A stretch of 64,000 nucleotides of DNA from Chryseobacterium arthrosphaerae (GTDB taxonomy: Bacteria; Bacteroidota; Bacteroidia; Flavobacteriales; Weeksellaceae), in the NCBI RefSeq assembly GCF_001684965.1, contig NZ_MAYG01000001.1, positions 1,550,001 through 1,614,000 on the forward strand. Reading direction: 5' to 3'. The position numbers were made by a program, and so were the translations under genes. The notes under the pieces were generated by a model that ran no database searches, was not told the origin of the DNA, and was given only the letters and a program-made list of their open reading frames with translations. Of this stretch, positions 53,724 to 62,258 are shown in pieces (positions within the stretch are counted from its first letter, which is position 1; every line of letters begins with the position of its first letter).

Positions 53724-54683
53724 ATGGATAGAACCAACATTATATCAATTGCTAAAAGCACATTAGAAATTGAAATTTCAGAATTAGAAAAATTAAAAAA
53801 CAGGATTGATGATCACTTTGCCCGCGCTGTAGAGATCATTCATTCAGCAGAAGGGAAACTTATCGTCGTAGGAATTGGCAAATCTGCCCATGTGGGAAAT
53901 AAAATTGTAGCTACATTAAATTCAACAGGTACACCTTCTCAGTTTCTTCATGCTTCGGAAGCTATTCATGGTGATCTGGGCGTGATTCAGAAGCAGGATG
54001 TGGTGCTGTGCATCTCCAATTCCGGAAATTCCCCTGAAATTGCCAACCTGGTTCCTTATTTAAAAGATTATTCTTCTGCCTTGATCGGAATGACGGGTAA
54101 TAAAACCAGCAAGCTTGCAGAATTCTCTGAAGTGATCCTGGATACTCACGTTGATGTGGAAGCATGTCCTAATAAACTTGCCCCTACCAGCTCAACAACT
54201 ATTCAAATGGCATTGGGTGATGCGTTGGCAGTAGCACTGATGGAGCTTAATGATTTTAAAGCTAATGATTTTGCTAAATTCCATCCTGGAGGAAGCCTGG
54301 GAAAAAACCTGACTTCCAAAGTAGAACAGTTCCTTTCTTCCCAGAAGCCACAGGTAGCGGAAGATTCATCCATAAGAGACGTTATTATCTCCATCAGTGC
54401 ATCAAGCCATGGGATTACCGTAGTAACCAATGAAAGTCAGATCATCGGAGTCATCACAGACGGAGACCTGAGAAGAATGCTCATGAAAGGAGAAGACATC
54501 AGTAAAGTACTGGCTAAGGACATCATGTCTGCACATCCAAGAACTATTGAAAAGGAAGCATTGGCCAAAGAGGCTATGAAAATCTTAAAAGAAAATAATA
54601 TCGGACAGCTTGTAGTGACGGAAAACGGGAAGTATTTCGGGATTATAGATCTGCACAAACTGCTGGATGAAGGGATTAATTAA
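53724..54683 (+). CDS. kdsD: D-arabinose 5-phosphate isomerase (KpsF/GutQ family)
   Basis: 319 residues. A SIS domain (about 25-190) contains VGIGKSAHVGNKIVATLNST and CISNSGNSPEIANLVPYL, and two CBS domains follow (about 205-319) with GVITDGDLRRMLMKG and IGQLVVTENGKYFGIIDLHK. It converts ribulose 5-phosphate to arabinose 5-phosphate, the first step to Kdo for lipopolysaccharide. The CBS pair may sense a nucleotide. It is divergent from recQ, and the Crp-type gene follows after 7 bp. Confidence 0.92.
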   Translation: MDRTNIISIAKSTLEIEISELEKLKNRIDDHFARAVEIIHSAEGKLIVVGIGKSAHVGNKIVATLNSTGTPSQFLHASEAIHGDLGVIQKQDVVLCISNSGNSPEIANLVPYLKDYSSALIGMTGNKTSKLAEFSEVILDTHVDVEACPNKLAPTSSTTIQMALGDALAVALMELNDFKANDFAKFHPGGSLGKNLTSKVEQFLSSQKPQVAEDSSIRDVIISISASSHGITVVTNESQIIGVITDGDLRRMLMKGEDISKVLAKDIMSAHPRTIEKEALAKEAMKILKENNIGQLVVTENGKYFGIIDLHKLLDEGIN

Positions 54684-54690
54684 TATTTAG

Positions 54691-55254
54691 ATGTTCCATT
54701 TTTTACAAAAACATATTCAGGAGATTATTAATCCCACGGATGATGAATTTGAAATCATTCAAAGCTTTTTTGTGAAAAAGAAATTCAGGAAAAGACAGTT
54801 TCTGATCCAGGAGCATCAGCCTGTACATGAGATTTTTCTGATAGAAAAAGGCATTCTGAAAAGCAGTATTATAGACAGTTCCGGGAAAGAGCATATTCTT
54901 CAGTTTGCAGCTTCCAACTGGTGGATTTCAGATTTTGCGGGCTTTTTTAAGCAGGAAACCTCATCATTAGCCGTAGACTGTATTGAAGATTCTGAAGTGT
55001 ATGCACTGTCATATGAGGATCTGAACCTCCTTTGCCGGAAAGTTCCGGTCATGGAACATTTTTTCAGGGTAAAATCTAACTTCGGGTATGTTGCCCTTCA
55101 GCAGAGAATCCTGTCTTTGATGAGTAAAACGGCTAAGGAACGTTATGAGGATTTCATAAAACAATATCCCGGTTTTACAGATCATATTCCCAAGCAGCTT
55201 ATTGCAAGCTATCTGGGCGTTTCAAGAGAAACATTAAGCAGACTGTACTCATAA
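54691..55254 (+). CDS. Crp/Fnr-family transcriptional regulator
   Basis: 187 residues. The N-terminal cyclic-nucleotide-binding-type barrel (about 15-120) has no clear phosphate-binding cassette (PxGE...RSA) and no FNR-type cysteine cluster, so the effector is unknown. A long helix leads to the helix-turn-helix KQLIASYLGVSRETLSRLYS at the very C-terminus. The recognition helix SRETLSR keeps the Arg-Glu-x-x-x-Arg set that E. coli CRP uses to read TGTGA. A TGTGA-N6-TCACA palindrome starts 3 bp after the stop codon. It is co-transcribed with kdsD. Confidence 0.88.
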   Translation: MFHFLQKHIQEIINPTDDEFEIIQSFFVKKKFRKRQFLIQEHQPVHEIFLIEKGILKSSIIDSSGKEHILQFAASNWWISDFAGFFKQETSSLAVDCIEDSEVYALSYEDLNLLCRKVPVMEHFFRVKSNFGYVALQQRILSLMSKTAKERYEDFIKQYPGFTDHIPKQLIASYLGVSRETLSRLYS

Positions 55255-55255
55255 A

Positions 55256-55283
55256 GATGTGACCTGTGTCACATCTTTTTTTT
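55256..55283 (+). terminator. Hairpin with T-run behind the Crp-type gene (overlaps a CRP-type site)
   Basis: GATGTGAC pairs perfectly with GTCACATC around CTGT and is followed by a run of eight or more T, so it can end the kdsD-crp transcript. The same bases form the palindrome described at 55258. Confidence 0.7.
55258..55273. promoter_or_regulatory. CRP-type operator TGTGA-N6-TCACA
   Basis: An exact match to the E. coli CRP half-sites and spacing, 80 bp before the DJ-1-like gene and directly behind a regulator whose recognition helix has the matching residues. It could serve as an operator, a terminator stem, or both. Confidence 0.5.
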
Positions 55284-55352
55284 GAGGTATGTCCTTATAG
55301 AAGTTCCATTAAAAATCCAATCTTTGTACTATAAATTTAAACAACAATACCA

Positions 55353-56039
55353 ATGAAAAAGAAAGCATTAATTGTAGTGACAAGTGTAGAGAAATATCCT
55401 GAGATGGAAAGAGCAACAGGTTTGTGGCTGGGTGAAGCGGTTCATTTTTATGAAAAACTGGAGGAAAAAGGGTATGAAATTGATTTTGTAAGTCCTAAAG
55501 GAGGTTATACTCCACTCGATCCTGTTTCTCTGCAGATGTTTGTGCAGCCTGCAGACTGGAAATATTATGCTGATAAAACGTTCAGGAATAAGCTGGGTAA
55601 TACTTTACAGCCCAAAGATATCAATGCTAAAGATTATGGTGTGATGTATTATACAGGCGGCCATGGTGTGATCTGGGATTTCCCGGACAATAAAGAGCTG
55701 CAGGAAATCGCCCGTGACATTTATGAAGACGGCGGAATTGTATCATCCGTCTGCCACGGAGCTGTAGGTCTGTTTAACATCAAGCTTTCCAACGGAGAAA
55801 GTCTGATTAAGGGAAAAACATTAACAGGCTTTTCAAATTCAGAGGAAATTGCGGCAGAGCTGGCAGATCACGTTCCTTTCCTTACTGAAGATGTGCTGAA
55901 AAGCAAAGGTGCTCATTATGTAAAAGCTGATCAGGATTTTATTCCTTTTGCAGTGGCTGACGGAAACCTGGTCACAGGACAAAACCCTCAATCCGGGGCT
56001 GCTGTGGCTGAAAAAGTATTGGAAATCCTGGAAAAATAA
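55353..56039 (+). CDS. DJ-1/PfpI superfamily protein, Hsp31/glyoxalase III-like
   Basis: 228 residues. Nucleophile Cys134 in SSVCHGAVGL followed by His135, acidic partner Glu28 in GLWLGEAVHF, and YTGGHGVIWDF near 100-110 as in Hsp31-type proteins. Members of this group remove methylglyoxal or act as chaperones under stress. There is no signal peptide. It lies downstream of the Crp-type gene and its palindrome, so it is a likely regulatory target. Whether glyoxalase or deglycase activity applies is uncertain. Confidence 0.88.
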   Translation: MKKKALIVVTSVEKYPEMERATGLWLGEAVHFYEKLEEKGYEIDFVSPKGGYTPLDPVSLQMFVQPADWKYYADKTFRNKLGNTLQPKDINAKDYGVMYYTGGHGVIWDFPDNKELQEIARDIYEDGGIVSSVCHGAVGLFNIKLSNGESLIKGKTLTGFSNSEEIAAELADHVPFLTEDVLKSKGAHYVKADQDFIPFAVADGNLVTGQNPQSGAAVAEKVLEILEK

Positions 56040-56064
56040 AGGACTTTACCCCTTAAAAAACGAA

Positions 56065-56108
56065 GCTGTCTCTTATGTCTGCATGACAATACAGGAGACA
56101 GCATTTTA
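56065..56108 (+). terminator. Probable terminator of the DJ-1-like gene
   Basis: GCTGTCTC pairs with GAGACAGC around a 22-nt loop and is followed by ATTTTAT. The large loop and interrupted T-run make it only moderately strong. Confidence 0.5.
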
Positions 56109-56262
56109 TGATGTAAGAGGTCAATTATATTTTATAATTTTTTGAGTGATCTGTTTAAACATTTTTATAGCATTTGCTGATATTCTTATTCTCCTGGCTT
56201 TGCATTATATGCCCTTCAATAATTTTAAATTTCAAACATCGGTCATTTAACTAAATATTTCA

Positions 56263-56270
56263 TAAATTTG
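56263..56270 (+). promoter_or_regulatory. -7 box of tatC
   Basis: TAAATTTG fits TANNTTTG, with about 13 nt of leader before the GTG at 56291. No clear -33 element. Confidence 0.5.
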
Positions 56271-56290
56271 CGCTTTAAAAATTTTATTCC

Positions 56291-57121
56291 GTGAGTGATG
56301 GTAAAGACATGTCCTTTCTTGGGCATATAGGAGAATTAAGAGGACACCTGATCCGTTCTATTATTGCAATCATCATTGCTGCTTTTGCCGTTGGTTTCAA
56401 TATCAACTGGATCATGGACCATATCTTTTTCGGTCCTACAAGAAATGATTTCCCTACGTTCAGGCTGGTCAATCATTTTTCGAGAATGATCCTGGGAGAA
56501 GACAGCATTCACCTTCCAAAGGACTTTCCTGTCCGTGTACAGAGATTATATCAGCAGTTCAATGTAATGATGGCTGTTTCTATTTTCGGGGGGATGGTCG
56601 CTGCATTTCCTTATATTGTATGGGAATTATGGCGTTTTATCAGTCCTGCATTACACCCGAGAGAAAAAAAGAATTCAATCTATATCATCAATGCAGTCTG
56701 GATGCTCTTTATGACAGGAGTACTTTGCGGGTATTTTTTAATTCTTCCGTTTGCCGTTAACTTCGGGGTGATCTTTAAGATTTCAGACATTATTGTTCCG
56801 CTTTATGATTTGAGTGACTATACCACATTATTTTTACAGGTAGTTTTGGGTATGGGAGTAATCTTCCTCTTCCCTATTCTGATTTATTTCCTCACCAGCA
56901 TCGGAATTCTGACGCCTACCTTTATGAAAACATACCGCCGCCACGCTATCGTTCTGATCATGGTGGTAGCCGCAATTATTACCCCGGCAGATGTTTTAAG
57001 TATGCTGATGGCAGCATTTCCGCTCCTTATCTTATATGAGTTCAGTATCATGATGTGTACTTTCACTTATAAAAGGGTACAGAAAAGCAACGGTAATCTT
57101 CCTGCTGTGAAGGAATCATAA
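56291..57121 (+). CDS. tatC: Sec-independent protein translocase TatC
   Basis: 276 residues, starting with GTG because MSDGKDMSFLGHIGELRGHL is the typical TatC N-terminus and the -7 box lies just upstream. Six membrane helices. Conserved features are the HIGELR motif (the twin-arginine signal-binding face), FPYIVWELWRFISPALHPRE after helix 2, and the periplasmic turn before LPFAVNFG. It exports folded proteins together with TatA, which is not in this window. In related genomes tatC usually follows kpsF directly (from memory); here two genes intervene. Confidence 0.93.
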   Translation: MSDGKDMSFLGHIGELRGHLIRSIIAIIIAAFAVGFNINWIMDHIFFGPTRNDFPTFRLVNHFSRMILGEDSIHLPKDFPVRVQRLYQQFNVMMAVSIFGGMVAAFPYIVWELWRFISPALHPREKKNSIYIINAVWMLFMTGVLCGYFLILPFAVNFGVIFKISDIIVPLYDLSDYTTLFLQVVLGMGVIFLFPILIYFLTSIGILTPTFMKTYRRHAIVLIMVVAAIITPADVLSMLMAAFPLLILYEFSIMMCTFTYKRVQKSNGNLPAVKES

Positions 57122-57144
57122 GACTTAAAATATTGAATCAATAC

Positions 57145-57190
57145 AATGCTAAATACAGATGCTGATCTCATAAGAGGTTAGCATTTTTTT
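57145..57190 (+). terminator. Probable terminator of tatC
   Basis: AATGCTAA pairs with TTAGCATT around a 24-nt loop that can fold further, followed by eight or nine T. Confidence 0.6.
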
Positions 57191-57344
57191 TGCAGGCAGC
57201 AACGACAGCGCCTCTGCCGTTTATCAAAAAACATTCACATTTTTGTATTTCTCCGGGTCTGGCAGAATAGCCGCTTTTTTTATGGATGTTAAAAAATCAG
57301 GATCAATTTTTACTTTTCAGCCGTCAGCCTATTAATTTATTTTC

Positions 57345-57352
57345 TATTTTTG
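57345..57352 (+). promoter_or_regulatory. -7 box of the M1 peptidase gene
   Basis: TATTTTTG fits TANNTTTG, with a leader of about 20 nt. Confidence 0.4.
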
Positions 57353-57378
57353 AAAAGATTATTCAATAAAGTTTAAAA

Positions 57379-59010
57379 ATGAAAAAGCTATCATATACAC
57401 TTTTATTTGCATCAGGACTTGTTTTCGGGCAGTTTTTTGAAAAAGACAAGGTTTTTACCAAACAGGACACGCTGAAGGGTTCCAATACCGCATACCGTGA
57501 TTTCTGGGATGTTAAAAAATATGACCTTTCCGTGGAACCTGATTTCAAGCAGAAAAGCATTAAAGGGATCAATACAATAAGCTTTGACATCATTAAGGAC
57601 GTTACCAATCCTACTTTCCAGATTGACTTACAGCAGCCTATGAAAGCGGATAAGGTAACCGCAAGCTTTCCTATAGCCCATTATAAGCAGGATGGAGATT
57701 TTATTTTCATTACTACCCATAAAAAGTTTAAAAAGGGAGAAAAGTACACCATTGATGTTACCTATTCCGGAAATCCTACGATTGCTAAAAAAGCACCATG
57801 GGATGGCGGCTGGGTATTCACAGAAGATGAAAAAGGAAATCCTTGGATGAGTGTTGCCGATGAAGGCATTGGGGCGTCGATCTGGCTTCCCACCAAAGAC
57901 ATCTGGAGCGATGAGCCGGACAATGGTATTATTATGAAAATTATCACGCCCAATGATCTTGTAGGTGTTGGGAACGGAAGACTGATTGATAAAAAAACGG
58001 ATGGAGGTAAAACGGCTTATACGTGGCAGGTTAAAAATCCGATCAATGCTTACTCCATTATCCCGAATATCGGAAAGTATGTGAATTTTAAAGATACCTT
58101 CGATGGAGAAAAAGGGAAACTGGACCTGGATTACTGGGTGCTTGATTATAATTTAGATAAGGCAAAGAAACATTTTGAACAGGTAAAACCTATGCTTTCT
58201 GCTTTTGAATACTGGTTTGGCCCTTATCCATTCTACGAAGACTCTTACAAACTGGTAGACTCCCCTTACCTGGGCATGGAACACCAGAGCAATGTAGCAT
58301 ATGGTAACCAATACATGAACGGCTACCTTGGAAGAGATCTCTCAGGAACAGGAGTGGGACTGAAATGGGATTTTATCATTATTCATGAAAGCGGACATGA
58401 GTGGTTTGCCAATAATATCACCGCCAAAGACCAGGCGGATATGTGGATTCATGAAAGCTTTACCAATTATTCCGAAGTACTTTTTACAGAAAAGTACCTG
58501 GATAAAAAATCGGCAGACATCTACGCCATCGGAATCCGTAATATCATAAGCAATGACGTTCCTATTATCGGAAAATACGGGGTAAGAAATGAAGGCAGCG
58601 GCGATATGTATCCTAAAGGCGCCAATATGATCCACACCATAAGACAGGTCATCAACAATGATGAAAAATTCAGACAGATCTTAAGAGGGCTGAATAAAGA
58701 TTTCTACCATCAGACCGTAACTACCCGGCAGGTTGAAAATTATATTTCTTCAAAATCGGGAATTGACTTTTCAGGTGTTTTTGACCAGTACCTGAGAACA
58801 GTAAAGATCCCGACTCTTGAATACACTCAAAATGGAGACAGTCTGAAATTCCGTTATACAGATATTGTAAAAAATCTGAAACTGCCGGTCATCATCAATG
58901 GAGACCAAACCATAACTCCCACTGAAAGCTGGCAGACCGTGAAACTGAAAAAAAGTACTCCGGTTGAATGGAATCCAAATTATTATATTCATTATAAGAA
59001 TGTTCAATAA
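57379..59010 (+). CDS. Secreted M1-family metallopeptidase (aminopeptidase N-like)
   Basis: 543 residues with a signal peptide (MKKLSYTLLFASGLVFGQF). The N-terminal beta domain is followed by the gluzincin core: zinc ligands His336 and His340 in HESGHEW, and Glu359 in HESFTNYSE exactly 18 residues later. The exopeptidase motif GAMEN appears as LGMEHQSNV, so the glutamate is kept. It lacks the large C-terminal helical domain of longer aminopeptidases. Probably periplasmic, trimming peptides. It has its own promoter box and terminator. Confidence 0.9.
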   Translation: MKKLSYTLLFASGLVFGQFFEKDKVFTKQDTLKGSNTAYRDFWDVKKYDLSVEPDFKQKSIKGINTISFDIIKDVTNPTFQIDLQQPMKADKVTASFPIAHYKQDGDFIFITTHKKFKKGEKYTIDVTYSGNPTIAKKAPWDGGWVFTEDEKGNPWMSVADEGIGASIWLPTKDIWSDEPDNGIIMKIITPNDLVGVGNGRLIDKKTDGGKTAYTWQVKNPINAYSIIPNIGKYVNFKDTFDGEKGKLDLDYWVLDYNLDKAKKHFEQVKPMLSAFEYWFGPYPFYEDSYKLVDSPYLGMEHQSNVAYGNQYMNGYLGRDLSGTGVGLKWDFIIIHESGHEWFANNITAKDQADMWIHESFTNYSEVLFTEKYLDKKSADIYAIGIRNIISNDVPIIGKYGVRNEGSGDMYPKGANMIHTIRQVINNDEKFRQILRGLNKDFYHQTVTTRQVENYISSKSGIDFSGVFDQYLRTVKIPTLEYTQNGDSLKFRYTDIVKNLKLPVIINGDQTITPTESWQTVKLKKSTPVEWNPNYYIHYKNVQ

Positions 59011-59011
59011 A

Positions 59012-59056
59012 TAAAAAAAGACAAATCTGCTCTGTACAGATTTGTCTTTTTGCTTT
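59012..59056 (+). terminator. Terminator of the M1 peptidase gene
   Basis: AAAAAGACAAATCTG pairs with CAGATTTGTCTTTTT around a 7-nt loop, followed by more T. Confidence 0.9.
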
Positions 59057-59145
59057 TTTTACAAAAATTTTAAGAAAAGTTTAATACTCAGGTTCGTAAC
59101 AAAATGGAAAAAAAAGCAACTATTTAACTATAAGATTTAAACCTA

Positions 59146-61002
59146 ATGAGAAAAATTGCAATGAGCTTGGGACTTTTCGCTGCTTTTCTGGCGAATGCAC
59201 AGTCTATCAAAACAACGATTGATCTTGTCAATGTAAAAGACGACAAGGTTGCCGTTACCATGGAGTTTCCGAAAATGAAATCCGGTGATATTAAATTCCA
59301 CTTTCCCAAAACGGTTCCTGGTACCTATTCCGAAGATGACTACGGAAGATTTATAGAAGGAATCAAATTCTATGATAACAAAGGCAAAGAACTTACTTAC
59401 ACCAAAGTGAATGACAATACCTATTCATTGAAAAACGCCCAGAATCTGACTAAGGTTTCTTACCTGGTCAATGACAGTTTTGATGAAGAAATGGATACGT
59501 CAAAGCATAAAGCAGTATTTTCTCCGTCAGGAACAGATATTGAGCAGGGAAAAGTCTATATGATCAATACCCATGGTTTTATCGGTTATATTGATAATAT
59601 GCAGGATGTTCCTTACCAGCTGGTCATCCAGAAGCCTGCTGATTTCTATGGTACAACCGCTTTGGTAGACCAGGATAAGTCTGAGTCTACAGATACCTTT
59701 ACATTAGCTAACTACGCGAAAGTAACCGATTCTCCGCTGATGTACACGAAACCGGATTATATCACCTTCAATGCAGGAGGAATGGAACTTGTACTTGGCG
59801 TATATTCCCCGACAGGAAAATATAAAGCTGCAGATTTTAAAGATAATCTTGAAAAAATGGTCATCGCCCAGAAGAAATTCCTGGGGGATATGAATACCAA
59901 TAAGAAGTATGCCATCATGCTTTATCTGGCAGGGGGTGACGGGCCTAGAATCAAAGGATTCGGAGCATTGGAGCACCATGAATCTACCAGCGTGGTCCTT
60001 CCTGAAGGTATGCCGAAGGAGGCTATTGACAACACGATCACGGATGTGGTTTCCCATGAGTTCTTCCATACTGTAAATCCTCTGAAAACGCATTCTGAAG
60101 AGATTCACTACTTTGATTATGCAAATCCAAAGATGTCTCAGCACCTGTGGATGTACGAAGGCGGAACGGAATATTTTGCCAACCTGTTCCAGATCCAGGA
60201 AGGTCTTATAGATAAAGAACATTTCCTTCAGAGAATTGGTGAGAAAATTGCCAATTCAAAGAATTATGACGATACCATGCCGTTCACGGTGATGAGTAAA
60301 AATGTATTGAAAGAACCGTATAAAGATCAGTACAGAAATGTTTACGAGAAGGGTGCTCTTCTGGCCATGTGTCTTGATATCGAATTGAGAAAACTTTCCA
60401 ACGGAGAAATGGGCTATCGTGATATGATCAGAAAGCTTTCTCAAAGATTTGGTGAAAACAAGCCTTTCAAAGATGATAAACTGATTGACGAGCTGGTAGC
60501 GGTAACCGGATATCCACAGGTAAAAGATTTCTACAGTAAATATATTGCAGGCAACCAGCCTACGCCTTATGCACAATATCTGAATATGGTAGGAGTTGAT
60601 ATTCAGAAGCAGGAAAGTAATCCTATCTTCTGGTTTATTAAGGATCCTAACCAAACCGGGTTTGATGAAAAGAACAACGCATTTGCATTTGACGAGAATT
60701 CAGCACTTTCTCCTTTTGCAAAAAGCATAGGCTTTAAGATCACAGACCAGGTTCTTGCTCTGGACGGAAAGAATGTAGATATCAAAAAGATACAGGATTT
60801 CATCAGCTATACCCATACCATCAAAGACGGGCAGGAAGTTACGGTAACCATCTTAAGAGATAATGCCGGCAAAAAAGAGAAGATGAACCTTAAAGGAAAA
60901 GCAATTCTTGATAAAATGACAATGGAAACGCCTGTATTCAAGGCCAATCCTACTCCGGCAGAACTGAAGCTACAGACTCAGTGGCTGACCGGTAAAAAAT
61001 AA
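59146..61002 (+). CDS. Secreted M61-family peptidase with PDZ domain
   Basis: 618 residues with a signal peptide (MSLGLFAAFLANAQ). Beta-rich N-terminus, then the catalytic domain with zinc ligands His304 and His308 in SHEFFHTVNPLK and the third ligand in LWMYEGGTEYFANL. A PDZ domain lies near the C-terminus (about 505-590, LALDGKNVDIKKIQDFISYT). M61 enzymes (glycyl aminopeptidase type) are exopeptidases of the periplasm or cell surface. It follows the M1 gene, so the two may cooperate in peptide use, although a terminator separates them. Confidence 0.9.
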   Translation: MRKIAMSLGLFAAFLANAQSIKTTIDLVNVKDDKVAVTMEFPKMKSGDIKFHFPKTVPGTYSEDDYGRFIEGIKFYDNKGKELTYTKVNDNTYSLKNAQNLTKVSYLVNDSFDEEMDTSKHKAVFSPSGTDIEQGKVYMINTHGFIGYIDNMQDVPYQLVIQKPADFYGTTALVDQDKSESTDTFTLANYAKVTDSPLMYTKPDYITFNAGGMELVLGVYSPTGKYKAADFKDNLEKMVIAQKKFLGDMNTNKKYAIMLYLAGGDGPRIKGFGALEHHESTSVVLPEGMPKEAIDNTITDVVSHEFFHTVNPLKTHSEEIHYFDYANPKMSQHLWMYEGGTEYFANLFQIQEGLIDKEHFLQRIGEKIANSKNYDDTMPFTVMSKNVLKEPYKDQYRNVYEKGALLAMCLDIELRKLSNGEMGYRDMIRKLSQRFGENKPFKDDKLIDELVAVTGYPQVKDFYSKYIAGNQPTPYAQYLNMVGVDIQKQESNPIFWFIKDPNQTGFDEKNNAFAFDENSALSPFAKSIGFKITDQVLALDGKNVDIKKIQDFISYTHTIKDGQEVTVTILRDNAGKKEKMNLKGKAILDKMTMETPVFKANPTPAELKLQTQWLTGKK

Positions 61003-61011
61003 AATAAACGG

Positions 61012-61042
61012 AAAAGCGGGGAAACAATTTCCCCGCTTTTTT
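61012..61042. terminator. Bidirectional terminator between the M61 and sensor kinase genes
   Basis: AAAAGCGGGGAAA pairs with TTTCCCCGCTTTT around CAA, lying between convergent genes. Confidence 0.9.
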
Positions 61043-61085
61043 ATTATCCTTTATGGATAAACAAATTTATAAATTGCAAATCTGA

Positions 61086-62252
61086 TTAAGCCTTTCTGAT
61101 AGTGATTCTGAATGTACTTCCTTTTCCTACCTCTGTCTGGGAAATCTTAATATCCCCGTTATGGTATTCATGAATAACCCTTCTTGCTAAAGACAATCCC
61201 AGTCCCCAGCCTCTTTTTTTGGTAGAATATCCGGGTTTAAAAGCATTGCTTGCCTGTTGTTTTGTCATTCCGCTTCCGGTATCTTTTACCTCAACCAGAA
61301 TATTCTTGTTTCTTTCAAAGACAGACAGCACGATGGTGCCCTCACCTTTCATGGCATCCACAGCATTTTTAACAAGGTTTTCGATCACCCAGCTCATCAG
61401 GATTTTATTGTGCGGAACCAGAAGCGTATAGGTTGGGAGATGTAAGGTAAAATTGATCTTCCTTGATATTCTTGTCTTTAAATAGTCAAAATTTTCCTGA
61501 ATTGTTTCATTGAAGTTCATATCATTGAGCTCAGGAACAGAACCTATTTTTGAAAATCTTTCAGAAATAGTCCGCAGCCTTTCAATGTCTTTTTCAATTT
61601 CGTGTATTCCTTCAGATTCCGGATTATCCAGTTTCATGATTTCCATCCAGCCTATCATGGAAGAAAGAGGGGTACCGATCTGGTGGGCTGTTTCTTTAGC
61701 CAGACCTGCCCAGAGATATCCTTCATCCGTCTTTTTTATAGTTCTGAAAAACCAGAAAGAAAAGCCAAAATACAGCAGGATAAAAAGTCCTAAAATATAA
61801 GGTGAATACCGAAGGTTATTCAGCAGTCGTGAGTTGTCATAATATACGAACTGGTTATTACCATCGGGAACCTTGATTTCAATGGGATCATAGTTTTTTT
61901 CCATATTCCGCATAAGGTCCTGAAGTTTTTCAGGGTTATTTATTGTACTTTCAGGAATATTACGGTAATAGCCCAGGTCAAGGATCGGGTTTTTGTATTT
62001 ATCGGTTACAATAAACGGAATGGTATTATTAATATTAAGGATATCCGGAAGCAGATCCAGGACATCGGTATCCGGGGTTTTGACTTCCTGCTGTATCCTG
62101 ATCGCTTTCGAAAGGAGGCTGATCCTTTTGATCTCTTCTTTTCTGAGAAAATTGATCAGCGATGTGGAGGCCACTACGATGGCAATCACCAAAGTAGTCA
62201 TGACAACAAAAATGATCCAGTTATTCAGCCTGGTGAGTATGGATTTCCTCAA
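61086..62252 (-). CDS. Membrane sensor histidine kinase
   Basis: 388 residues. Two membrane helices (about 11-34 and 152-170) enclose a periplasmic sensor of about 115 residues. Dimerisation box with His190 in AKETAHQIGTPLSSM, followed by the ATPase domain: N box WVIENLVKNAVDAM, G1 VKDTGSGM, G2 GWGLGLSLARRVI. The HQIGTP variant of the H-box is typical of this phylum. No response regulator is adjacent. It begins 6 bp after dacB, so cell-wall status may be the signal or the output. This is an inference from position. Confidence 0.9.
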   Translation of the reverse strand: MRKSILTRLNNWIIFVVMTTLVIAIVVASTSLINFLRKEEIKRISLLSKAIRIQQEVKTPDTDVLDLLPDILNINNTIPFIVTDKYKNPILDLGYYRNIPESTINNPEKLQDLMRNMEKNYDPIEIKVPDGNNQFVYYDNSRLLNNLRYSPYILGLFILLYFGFSFWFFRTIKKTDEGYLWAGLAKETAHQIGTPLSSMIGWMEIMKLDNPESEGIHEIEKDIERLRTISERFSKIGSVPELNDMNFNETIQENFDYLKTRISRKINFTLHLPTYTLLVPHNKILMSWVIENLVKNAVDAMKGEGTIVLSVFERNKNILVEVKDTGSGMTKQQASNAFKPGYSTKKRGWGLGLSLARRVIHEYHNGDIKISQTEVGKGSTFRITIRKA

Positions 62253-62258
62253 GTTATT

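Noticed and set aside
59704..60222. 172-residue minus-strand frame opposite the M61 peptidase gene
   Set aside because: Opposes a full-length gene with intact zinc motif and PDZ domain; composition is typical of an antisense frame.
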